Source of the DNA: Enterobacter pseudoroggenkampii
GTDB taxonomy: Bacteria; Pseudomonadota; Gammaproteobacteria; Enterobacterales; Enterobacteriaceae
Assembly (NCBI RefSeq): GCF_026420145.1
Contig: NZ_JAPMLV010000004.1
Location: 62,001-126,000 of the forward strand
Direction: 5' to 3'
Length of the DNA: 64,000 bases
Below the pieces are notes generated by a model. The model had not been told where the DNA came from. It worked only from the letters and a program-made list of their open reading frames with translations, and did not search any database. The position numbers and the translations under genes are program-made. Positions within the stretch are counted from its first letter, which is position 1; each line of letters begins with the position of its first letter. This document shows, one piece after another, positions 56,663 through 64,000 of the stretch.

Positions 56663-58854
56663 AGCAGCGTGATATCCCGCAAGGTGAAAACATGACGGAT
56701 GAGGCGCTGGCGCAGTGGGCGCAGGCCTTTGGCTTTATCGCCACGCGCTACCGCGTCGCCTGCTCGCCCGGCGCGCTGATCGCAGGCGCACCGTGGCTGA
56801 AAGGCAAACCGATGGTACCCGCCCTCACCCAGCTGGCGCGTGAGGCGGGGTTGTCGTTTCAACTGCTCACCGCTGACCAGCAGTCGATCAACAGCTGGCG
56901 TCTGCCGGTGGTGGTGGCGCTGAATGACGGCCGGGTCGGTGCGATCGAGCACTTCGACGGCGATGACACGCTGGAAGTCAGCTTTTTCGGCGATGAGACC
57001 TACACCAACCGGCTGTCGATGACGGCGATGCTGCCCGCTATCCGCCACGTTATTGCCCTGCGTCCACTCGCCGCGCTGAAGGACAGCCGCGTGGACGCCT
57101 ATATTTCAAAATACCGACCGGACTGGCTCTACCGGCTGGTGATGCGCGATCTCCGCCCCTACAGCTGGGTAATGCTGGCCGCGCTGTTTATCAACGTGCT
57201 GTCGCTTTCCGGGATCGTCTTTTCCATGCAGGTCTATGACCGGGTGATCCCCGCCCAGTCCTACCCGACGCTGTACGTCCTGACCATCGGGGTGCTGATT
57301 GCCACCCTGTTTGGCTTTGTGCTGCGCGTGGCGCGCGGGCACATTATGGATCTGCTGGGCAAGCGCTCGGATATGCGCGTCTCGGATCGCGTATTCGGCC
57401 ACGCGCTGCGGCTGCGCAACAGCGCGATCCCCCGCTCCACCGGGAGCTTTATCTCACAGCTGCGCGAGCTGGAGCAGATCCGCGAGATGGTCACCTCGTC
57501 CACTATCTCGACGATTGTCGACCTGCCCTTCTTTTTACTGTTCGTGGTGGTGCTGGCGATCATCGCCCCGCAGCTGGCGTGGATCGCCCCGGTCGCGGCG
57601 GTGATCATGGTCCTGCCCGGCCTGCTGCTGCAGAAGAAGCTGGCGGAGCTGGCGAAACAGTCGGCTCATGAATCGACCCTGCGCAACGCGGTGCTGGTGG
57701 AGAGCGTGCAGGGGCTGGAGGACATCAAGCTGATGCAGGCGGAAAACCGCTTTTTGCAGCAGTGGAACAGCTATATCCAGATCACCGCCGAATCCGGCCT
57801 GCGCACCCGCGAGCTGACGCAGAACCTGATTAGCTGGGGGATGACCATTCAGAGCCTGGTCTACGCCGCCGTGATTGTGGTCGGCGCGCCGATGGTGATC
57901 GACGGCACCCTGACCACCGGCTCGGTGGTCGCCGCGTCGATGCTGGCCTCCCGCATGATCGCCCCGATGGCGACGCTGTGCGGCGTGCTGGCGCGCTGGC
58001 AGCAGGTCAAAGCGGCAAAAGAGGGGCTGGACAGCATCATGCAGCTTCCCACCGAAAACCAGCGCGAGGAGACACCGATCCGCCAGGACGTGCTGCGCGG
58101 TCACTACCTGTTCGAGCAGGCGCAGTTCCGCTATCAGCCGGACGATCCGCGCATGGCGCTGCGCATTAACCGGCTGGAGATCCGGCCGGGTGAGAAAGTG
58201 GCGATCCTCGGGCGTAACGGCGCGGGCAAATCGACCCTGCTGCAGGCCATGGCGGGCGGGATGGATCTGGCAGCCGGCGAGCTGCGGCTTGATAACTTCA
58301 GCCTGCCGCATCTCGACGTCGCCGACGTCCGGCGCAACGTCGGCTTTATGACTCAGAACGCGCGTCTGTTTTACGGCACCCTGCGCGAGAACATCACCCT
58401 CGGCATGCCGCGCGCCACCGACGAAGAGATTTTCGAGGCGCTGGAGCTGACCGGTGCGGCGGGCTTCGTGCAGAAGCTGCCCAAAGGGCTGGACTACCCG
58501 ATCATGGAAAACGGCGTGGGGTTATCCGGCGGGCAGCGCCAGTCGATTCTGCTGGCGCGAATGCTCCTGCGCGATCCGAATATCGTGCTGATGGATGAAC
58601 CCACCGCGTCACTCGACGAGCACACCGAGCGGGAATTCATCCAGCGCCTGGGCGACTGGCTCGGGCACCGCACCCTGATTGTCGCCACGCATCGCGTCCC
58701 GGTGCTGGAGCTGGTGGAGCGCGTCGTGGTGTTGAAAGAGGGGATGCTGGTGATGGACGCGCCAAAAGCCCAGGCGCTGAACAACAGCCGTATGCAGCAA
58801 CAGCAGCAGGCAGCAACCGGACGGGAGTGGAAAAATGAAAATCAGTCAGCGTGA
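56659..58854 (+). CDS. Type I secretion ABC transporter (LapB-like)
   Basis: A 731-residue permease/ATPase. An inactive C39-peptidase-like N-terminal domain (about 1-135) precedes six membrane segments (160-430). The nucleotide-binding domain has Walker A LGRNGAGKST at about 516, signature LSGGQRQ at about 622, and Walker B IVLMDEPTAS at about 643. This is the inner-membrane motor for the adhesin. It overlaps the membrane-fusion gene by 20 nt. Confidence 0.93.
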   Translation: MKQRDIPQGENMTDEALAQWAQAFGFIATRYRVACSPGALIAGAPWLKGKPMVPALTQLAREAGLSFQLLTADQQSINSWRLPVVVALNDGRVGAIEHFDGDDTLEVSFFGDETYTNRLSMTAMLPAIRHVIALRPLAALKDSRVDAYISKYRPDWLYRLVMRDLRPYSWVMLAALFINVLSLSGIVFSMQVYDRVIPAQSYPTLYVLTIGVLIATLFGFVLRVARGHIMDLLGKRSDMRVSDRVFGHALRLRNSAIPRSTGSFISQLRELEQIREMVTSSTISTIVDLPFFLLFVVVLAIIAPQLAWIAPVAAVIMVLPGLLLQKKLAELAKQSAHESTLRNAVLVESVQGLEDIKLMQAENRFLQQWNSYIQITAESGLRTRELTQNLISWGMTIQSLVYAAVIVVGAPMVIDGTLTTGSVVAASMLASRMIAPMATLCGVLARWQQVKAAKEGLDSIMQLPTENQREETPIRQDVLRGHYLFEQAQFRYQPDDPRMALRINRLEIRPGEKVAILGRNGAGKSTLLQAMAGGMDLAAGELRLDNFSLPHLDVADVRRNVGFMTQNARLFYGTLRENITLGMPRATDEEIFEALELTGAAGFVQKLPKGLDYPIMENGVGLSGGQRQSILLARMLLRDPNIVLMDEPTASLDEHTEREFIQRLGDWLGHRTLIVATHRVPVLELVERVVVLKEGMLVMDAPKAQALNNSRMQQQQQAATGREWKNENQSA

Positions 58855-60034
58855 CGTGGCGGCAATGGACGATCTGGATAATGCCCTCGACTCCGAAAGC
58901 GGCTACACCGGCGCGCGTCGGATCGTGATCTTCTCGCTGCTGATGTTTGTGGTGCTGGGCGTCTGGGCGTGGTTTGGCATGCTGGATGAGGTATCAACCG
59001 GCTCGGGTAAAGTGATCCCCAGCTCGCGCGAGCAGGTTTTACAGTCGCTGGACGGGGGGATCCTCACCGAGCTGAACGTCCACGAGGGGGATCAGGTGCA
59101 GGCCGGGCAGGTGCTGGCGCGGCTTGATCCTACCCGTTCCGAGTCGAACGTCGGCGAAAGCGCGGCGCGCTACCGGGCTTCACTGGCCTCCAGCGCCCGC
59201 CTGTACGCCGAGGTGAACGATCTCCCGCTGAAGTTCCCCCCTTCGCTGGCAAAATGGCCGGATCTGATTGCCGACGAAACGCGGCTGTACAACTCGCGCC
59301 GCGCGCAGCTGGAGGATACCCAGCGGGAGCTGCGCGCCGCGTTAGATCTCGCCAATAAAGAGCTGACCATCACCCAGCGTCTGGTGAAAACCGGGGCCGC
59401 CAGCCACGTGGAGGTGCTGCGCCTGCAGCGGCAGAAAAGCGATCTGGAGCTGAAGCTCACCGACGTGCGCTCGCAGTATTACGTCCAGGCGCGCGAGGCG
59501 CTCTCCAAGGCCAACGCGGAGGTGGATATGGTTTCGGCGATCCTCAAGGGCCGCCAGGATTCCGTCACCCGTCTGACGGTAAAATCCCCGGTGCGCGGGA
59601 TCGTCAAAAACATCAAGGTCACCACCATCGGCGGGGTGATCCCGCCCAACGGCGAGCTGATGGAAATTGTGCCGGTAGACGATCACCTGCTGATCGAAAC
59701 CCGCCTGTCGCCGCGCGACATCGCCTTTATCCACCCGAACCAGGAGGCGCTGGTGAAGATCACCGCCTACGATTACGCCATTTACGGCGGGCTGCACGGG
59801 GTGGTGGAGACGATTTCCCCGGACACTATTCAGGACGAGGCCAAGCCGGAGGTGTTCTATTACCGGGTGTTCATTCGCACCAGCCAGGACTACCTGGTGA
59901 ATAAGGCGGGCAGACATTTCTCGATTGTGCCGGGGATGATTGCCACGGTGGACATTAAGACCGGCGAGAAAACGGTGCTGGATTATCTGATTAAGCCGTT
60001 TAACCGGGCGAAAGAGGCGCTGAGGGAGCGGTAG
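58835..60034 (+). CDS. HlyD-family membrane fusion protein of the exporter
   Basis: A 399-residue adaptor. One inner-membrane helix (IVIFSLLMFVVLGVWAWFG) is followed by a lipoyl-like region (LQSLDGGILTELNVHEGD), a coiled-coil hairpin, and a beta-domain (VRGIVKNIKVTTIGGVIPPNGELMEIVP), the HlyD pattern. It links the ABC transporter to the TolC-like channel. A REP element follows the stop. Confidence 0.93.
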   Translation: MKISQRDVAAMDDLDNALDSESGYTGARRIVIFSLLMFVVLGVWAWFGMLDEVSTGSGKVIPSSREQVLQSLDGGILTELNVHEGDQVQAGQVLARLDPTRSESNVGESAARYRASLASSARLYAEVNDLPLKFPPSLAKWPDLIADETRLYNSRRAQLEDTQRELRAALDLANKELTITQRLVKTGAASHVEVLRLQRQKSDLELKLTDVRSQYYVQAREALSKANAEVDMVSAILKGRQDSVTRLTVKSPVRGIVKNIKVTTIGGVIPPNGELMEIVPVDDHLLIETRLSPRDIAFIHPNQEALVKITAYDYAIYGGLHGVVETISPDTIQDEAKPEVFYYRVFIRTSQDYLVNKAGRHFSIVPGMIATVDIKTGEKTVLDYLIKPFNRAKEALRER

Positions 60035-60040
60035 TCAATC

Positions 60041-60072
60041 GCCGGGTGGCGGCTTCGCCTTACCCGGCCTAC
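60041..60072. repeat. REP element
   Basis: GCCGGGTGGCGG / CCTTACCCGGCCTAC form the typical enteric REP (palindromic unit) with a short GCTTCG loop, between the exporter genes and the convergent AraC gene. It can stop exonuclease decay of the mRNA and is a marker of Enterobacteriaceae core DNA. Confidence 0.9.
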
Positions 60073-60082
60073 ATTGTAAAGC

Positions 60083-60820
60083 TCAGCGGGACGTGGGGAG
60101 GGCATCAGACCGCAACATCGCCCACTGCCCCGGCGTTTTACCGGTCCATGCTCTGAAAACCTCAATAAATGCGCTGACGCTGCTGTAGCCGCAGGACAGC
60201 GCAATCCACCCTACCGGCTTCCCCGCCGCCAGCCACTCCATTGCCCGCATGACGCGTGCCAGCTGCCGCCAGTTAACAAAGTTCATTCCGGTCTGGGCAC
60301 TAAACCGACGGTTGAACGTACGCACGCTCATCCCCGCACGGCGGGCATGGCTCTCGACCGTCTGGTTATCATCGACAAACTGCAGCAAATGGCTGACCAC
60401 GTTCTTCAGACGCGGATCCGTCGGCACGGGAAGAGAAAAGTGAGCCTGGGGCGTCAGGGCAAGCTCATCCAGCAGCAAAGTCAGCTTTCGCGGATCGTAC
60501 TCGTTCTCTGCACCACATAAACGGGAAAACAGTGCATGAGTGAGATCGTCGGGCTCGAACAGCGCGGGCGCATCGGGAAGCCCTGCACAGCAGGCGGGGT
60601 CAAGATAGATGGCGCAGCCTTCTATCGCACTTTCAGAAAAAGCGGCGTGCTGCTGACCTGGCGGGATCCAGCCGATGTGTTTTGCCGGTACGACCGAGCG
60701 CGCCTGCTGCGTCTCAATGACCAACAGACCCGTTGCAATGCGCCACAGCTGGCCGGTGCGATGACTATGCCACGGTGTTCGATACCCGCCGGGATGACGG
60801 AGCGTTTCAAAACTGACCAT
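60083..60820 (-). CDS. AraC-family regulator with cupin-like domain
   Basis: A 245-residue regulator. The N-terminus is a cupin sensor (TPWHSHRTGQLWRIATG, then IPPGQQHAAF). The C-terminal double HTH follows (RRAGMSVRTFNRRFSAQTGMNF, ALSCGYSSVSAFIEVFRAWTGKTPGQW). The regulon is not known; the NTF2-like gene is divergent from it and is the nearest candidate. Confidence 0.9.
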   Translation of the reverse strand: MVSFETLRHPGGYRTPWHSHRTGQLWRIATGLLVIETQQARSVVPAKHIGWIPPGQQHAAFSESAIEGCAIYLDPACCAGLPDAPALFEPDDLTHALFSRLCGAENEYDPRKLTLLLDELALTPQAHFSLPVPTDPRLKNVVSHLLQFVDDNQTVESHARRAGMSVRTFNRRFSAQTGMNFVNWRQLARVMRAMEWLAAGKPVGWIALSCGYSSVSAFIEVFRAWTGKTPGQWAMLRSDALPTSR

Positions 60821-60917
60821 CTCATTTTGACCGAAAATCGTTATTCATCGACCTATTACAGAAACCACGTCTTCGGCTGTCAAGGATAATGGGGACTCAA
60901 CCACATAAGGAGCCCGT

Positions 60918-61337
60918 ATGAGCATTATCACGTCCCTGGTAGCCCAGCCTGACAACGCCGCGCAGCGCGAAAAGATGGCGTGCCTGTTAACCTGCTTATT
61001 CAACGGCGATATCGATCCGGCAGAAGTATTTACGCCCGATTACCAGCAGTTTACGGACGGTCACGCGCTTGACTACCGGGGTTTTGTCCAGCATCTGAGC
61101 CACGTCCGCTCGCAGATCCGCGCGATCGCCTTTAGCGTGGCGGAGATAGCCTGTCATGACGAACTTCTGGCTGACCGGCATATCGTGACGGTCACATATC
61201 CTGATGGTCGTCAGGCAGAGATCGAGGTTTACCTGTTTGCCGCGCTGCGTGAAGGGAAAATCTGGCGGATCCATGAAGTCACGCGAGCACTCAGCGGCGA
61301 TGCTGCAGACCGCACGCTGGCACACGCGACAGAATAA
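60918..61337 (+). CDS. NTF2/SnoaL-like protein
   Basis: A 139-residue single-domain protein of the NTF2-like fold: LLTCLFNGDIDPAEVFTPDYQQ at the start, then HIVTVTYPDGRQAEIEVYLFAALREGKIWRIHEVTR, the typical cone-shaped pocket pattern. The substrate or partner is unknown. It is divergent from the AraC-family gene, which probably controls it. Ribosome binding site AAGGAG. Confidence 0.82.
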   Translation: MSIITSLVAQPDNAAQREKMACLLTCLFNGDIDPAEVFTPDYQQFTDGHALDYRGFVQHLSHVRSQIRAIAFSVAEIACHDELLADRHIVTVTYPDGRQAEIEVYLFAALREGKIWRIHEVTRALSGDAADRTLAHATE

Positions 61338-61339
61338 CG

Positions 61340-61858
61340 TCACTCCGCCGGGCGCGGTGCGGCACTGTTATACACGCCAATATAGCGCGCAAATTTCCCG
61401 ATAAACACGCCGGCAAACACGCCGCCGGAGACGATCGCCAGCGCGCTCATGGCGGGCTGCTGCATCGTCTGGGGAGAGACCGCGCTCATCACGCCCAGCA
61501 CATACTTGACCCCGAACGCCAGCATCATAAACGGCAGCGCGGTGTAGTCTGCCTGGCGGAAAAGGGTGCGCGGCGCCTCTGCGCGGGTGATAACCGCCTG
61601 CTTAATCAGGAAATACCCCAGCGCGGCCCCGGCGAGGATCCCCGCCGTCCACAATGCGACAGACCCGGGGGTTAACGTGCGGTAGACCACCAGATCGTAG
61701 ATATCCCAGAGAAGAAAGATAGCGGGAATGATGGCAAGCCTCTCCAGCGTAACGGTAGCGGGCCTGCGGGCTTTAATGCCGCGAGAGATGAGGAAGATAA
61801 ACAGCACCCACACCCAGACGGGCGTGTGGGTAACGACACCGATCAGAAATTCAAACAT
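61340..61858 (-). CDS. Hypothetical inner-membrane protein (DUF6622-like)
   Basis: A 172-residue protein with about five membrane segments, starting MFEFLIGVVTHTPVWVWVLFIFL, a motif of DUF6622-like enteric proteins. Positive loops (SRGIKARR) follow. The start at 61858 was chosen for GGTGAG spacing; upstream ATG codons at 61870 and 61912 are less likely. It converges with the NTF2-like gene. Confidence 0.75.
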   Translation of the reverse strand: MFEFLIGVVTHTPVWVWVLFIFLISRGIKARRPATVTLERLAIIPAIFLLWDIYDLVVYRTLTPGSVALWTAGILAGAALGYFLIKQAVITRAEAPRTLFRQADYTALPFMMLAFGVKYVLGVMSAVSPQTMQQPAMSALAIVSGGVFAGVFIGKFARYIGVYNSAAPRPAE

Positions 61859-61905
61859 GGAACTCACCATGAACGATAGCGGCCCGTGCCGCCCTGAACG
61901 CGTAT

Positions 61906-61937
61906 TGCGCATAACGGCAGGAAAGCCATTATGCGCA
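61906..61937. other. Inverted repeat between aminotransferase and membrane protein genes
   Basis: Arms TGCGCATAACGGC and GCCATTATGCGCA match at 12 of 13 positions around a 6-nt loop. It may be an operator or a stop signal for the upstream minus-strand gene; no T-run follows. Confidence 0.45.
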
Positions 61938-61943
61938 GCTCTT

Positions 61944-63125
61944 TTAGAGCGATTTTTTCAGGCGTTGAACCGCCTCTTTCAGATCTTCATCCGTTGGCGT
62001 CACAAATGACATGCGCAGCGTCGTTGGGTCTGGCTCATTGCAGTAGAAAAACTCGCCAGGCACAAATACTACGCCGTTGCTTAACGTTTTTTCAAGCCAG
62101 CGGGTGGTGTTACTACCATTATTCATCTTCGCCCACAGGAACATCCCGCCCTTCGGCTTGTGGAACGACATCACGTCGCCCAGCTCGGTTTCCAGCTCGG
62201 TTGCGAACGTCTGGTATTTCTGGCGATAGGCTTCGCGGATCATTTTAATCTGATCGGCCAGACGACCTGTTTTCAGGTATTCATACGTCATCAGCTGCGA
62301 CAGCGTGCTGGTGTGCAGATCGGTGGTTTGCTTAAGGTTCACTACCGCGCGCTTCAGCCATTCCGGTACCAGCACCCAGCCTACGCGAGTGCCCGGCGCG
62401 AGTATTTTAGAGAAGGTCGAGGTATACACCACGTTCTCTTCATTGCCGATATCTTTGGCATGGGCAATTAACGGGCGGAAGACTTCATCGGTATAATTAA
62501 TTTCGCTGTACGGATCGTCTTCAATAATCACGAAGTCATAGCGCTTCGATAATTCCACCAGCTGCTTACGGCGCGCTTCGGAAAGCGTGACGCCGCCGGG
62601 GTTACCAAACGTTGGAACGATATAGACCGCTTTGATGGCTTTCTTTGCCACCAGGGCCTCAAGCTCATCCACCTTCATGCCGTCGCCGTCGGTGCCAACG
62701 GATTCAAAATTCGCCTGCGCCAGGCCGAAGACCTGCAGCGCGGCAAGATAGGTTGGACGCTCAACCACAACGGTGTCACCCGGGTTGATTAACGCACGCG
62801 CCAGCACGTCAAGAGATTGCTGCGAGCCGGAAGTAATAACGACATCATCGGCCTTACAGGCGATACCGCGCCCCTCGCAGATGCGTTTAATTTCCTCGCG
62901 CAGTCCCGGTACGCCTTCCGTCAGGCCGTACTGGAACGCCTCGCCAAAATGCTGAGATAAGACGGCATCGGCAGCAATTTTAAGCCCTTCGTGATCGAAC
63001 AGATCGGGATTAGGAATACCCCCGCCCAGCGATATCACCCCTGCCATTTTGCTATGTTTTAATAATTCACGGATGGCAGATGATTGCAGGCCTTGCGCGC
63101 TGCTGGCGAGTTTGTTTGCAGACAT
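61944..63125 (-). CDS. PLP-dependent aminotransferase (fold I, LysN-like)
   Basis: A 393-residue class I/II aminotransferase. Motifs: VISLGGGIPNPDLF, FQYGLTEGVPGLREEI, TSGSQQSLDVLARALINPGD, VPTFGNPGGVTLS, IEDDPYSEINY, and YTSTFSKILAPGTRVGWV with the PLP lysine. The pattern fits 2-aminoadipate- and aromatic-type transaminases of the LysN group; the substrate is not fixed by sequence alone. It begins 20 bp after the LysR gene, on the same strand. Confidence 0.9.
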   Translation of the reverse strand: MSANKLASSAQGLQSSAIRELLKHSKMAGVISLGGGIPNPDLFDHEGLKIAADAVLSQHFGEAFQYGLTEGVPGLREEIKRICEGRGIACKADDVVITSGSQQSLDVLARALINPGDTVVVERPTYLAALQVFGLAQANFESVGTDGDGMKVDELEALVAKKAIKAVYIVPTFGNPGGVTLSEARRKQLVELSKRYDFVIIEDDPYSEINYTDEVFRPLIAHAKDIGNEENVVYTSTFSKILAPGTRVGWVLVPEWLKRAVVNLKQTTDLHTSTLSQLMTYEYLKTGRLADQIKMIREAYRQKYQTFATELETELGDVMSFHKPKGGMFLWAKMNNGSNTTRWLEKTLSNGVVFVPGEFFYCNEPDPTTLRMSFVTPTDEDLKEAVQRLKKSL

Positions 63126-63145
63126 TCTTTGATTACCTTCTTTTT

Positions 63146-64000
63146 TTATATTGTGCCCAATCTTAGCAGAATATGGGCGATAAATTCCGTAAGCTTAGGC
63201 AGTTGACGTAGATCCTGACGCCACAATAAATGCACCGGCCTTGGCGCGGGCGTGAACGGCTCAAGCACGCGCACCAGCCTGCCGCTTGCCAGCTCTTCCG
63301 CCACCAGCACTTCCGGTTGCAGCAACAGCCCCGCCCCGGCCCGCGCCGCCATGCGTAAGCCGTAGCCGTCGTTACATCTTAAGATCGCATCCCGCTTCCA
63401 GCGCACCTCTCCTTCCACGCCCGGCAGCCGCCACTCGTTGCGTGCAGTCCACACCGTGTGCGAAAGACAGAGATGATCCACCAGATCGTCTGGCGTTTGC
63501 GGCGTGCCGTGTCGCGCTAAATAGTCCGGTGCGGCGCAGATCACCATGTTGTAGGGGCACAGATATTTCGCCACCAGATCGTCATTACGAACGTCACCAA
63601 TGCGAATGGCCAGATCGACGCCCTCCTCCACCAGATCGACCATCCGATTGGTGAGATCCAGCTCGATGCGTACCTCCGGGTAGCACTGCAAAAAGGTGGC
63701 CGTCAGCGGGGCAATCACGCAGCCGCCAAACGACGTGGGTGCCGTGACGCGCAACGTTCCGGCAGGTGCAGCACGGAGCCGCTCGACTGCATTCTCAGCA
63801 ATGGAGACCTGCTCCAGCACCCGCTTCGCCTCATCGAAATAGACGCGTCCGGCATCCGTCAGGCTCTGACGGCGCGTGTTACGCTCCAGCAGGCGGGTAC
63901 CAAGCTGTGATTCCAGCAGCGCAACGTACTTGCCCACCATCACCGCCGACATCTCCAGCCGTGCCGCCGCACCGGTAAAACTGCCGCTTTCCACCACGGC
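63146..64000 (-). CDS. LysR-family regulator, 5' end beyond the window
   Basis: At least 283 residues of a LysR protein. The visible frame begins inside the HTH (VESGSFTGAAARLEMSAVMVGKYVALLESQLGTRLLERNTRR) and continues with the effector domain to ILLRLGTI. The first ~15 residues of the HTH lie past the window end, so the true start is not seen. The aminotransferase starts 20 bp downstream and may be controlled by it. Confidence 0.88.
   Translation of the reverse strand, partial: AVVESGSFTGAAARLEMSAVMVGKYVALLESQLGTRLLERNTRRQSLTDAGRVYFDEAKRVLEQVSIAENAVERLRAAPAGTLRVTAPTSFGGCVIAPLTATFLQCYPEVRIELDLTNRMVDLVEEGVDLAIRIGDVRNDDLVAKYLCPYNMVICAAPDYLARHGTPQTPDDLVDHLCLSHTVWTARNEWRLPGVEGEVRWKRDAILRCNDGYGLRMAARAGAGLLLQPEVLVAEELASGRLVRVLEPFTPAPRPVHLLWRQDLRQLPKLTEFIAHILLRLGTI

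Overview
The window looks like a chromosomal segment of an Enterobacteriaceae member close to Enterobacter. The evidence is the very E. coli/Enterobacter-like MoaA-E proteins, an enteric-type Moco riboswitch, a REP element, and a Bap-like adhesin with its type I secretion genes. Low-GC accessory DNA fills roughly 1-40.5 kb. GC-rich, core-like DNA follows from about 41 kb to the end. Inside the accessory part, the moaABCDE block (28.4-31.3 kb) is visibly GC-rich and core-like.

1-18.2 kb is a mobile island. It begins with the 3' part of a RepB/ParB-like gene and the C-terminal remnant of a P4-type integrase. Next is a minus-strand operon, hxsD-hxsB-hxsC-hxsA, the His-Xaa-Ser repeat radical-SAM modification system, followed after 18 bp by a DUF6119/TIGR04141 gene. 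Then come small proteins, a mobilisation pair (MobC-like protein and MOBP relaxase), two lipoproteins, and a four-gene recombinase operon. That operon has three tyrosine recombinases plus a small coiled-coil protein, the layout of the ginABCD module of GInt islands. An AlpA-type regulator and a DUF6387-like gene close the block. Repeats upstream of the first recombinase gene are candidate recombination or control sites.

18.5-28.2 kb is a stress block: Ada-type alkylation response protein overlapping a PEP-mutase/isocitrate-lyase family protein, a Dyp peroxidase, a second RpoH-like sigma factor, a YbdG-type mechanosensitive channel, a ClpK/ClpG-type disaggregase and a bestrophin-like channel. 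28.4-40.5 kb is a molybdenum and respiration block. It holds a possible ModE box, a Moco riboswitch, moaABCDE (moaB appears to start at ATT), FdhD, an FdhF/YdeP-type molybdoenzyme, a short-Q-loop cyanide-insensitive-type bd oxidase with a DUF2474 small subunit, and a LysR regulator. Read together, the genes make the cofactor, sulfurate and insert it, run an oxidoreductase, and may pass electrons to a bd oxidase.

40.8-64 kb is core-like. It carries tiny and LEA-like proteins, a cupin, YceI, an ECF sigma/anti-sigma/TPR operon, a 756-bp AT-rich gap, a 3366-residue Ig-like adhesin with its TolC-like, ABC and HlyD-type exporter genes, an AraC regulator, an NTF2-like protein, a membrane protein, a PLP aminotransferase and a LysR gene cut by the window end. 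No rRNA, tRNA or CRISPR array was recognised.
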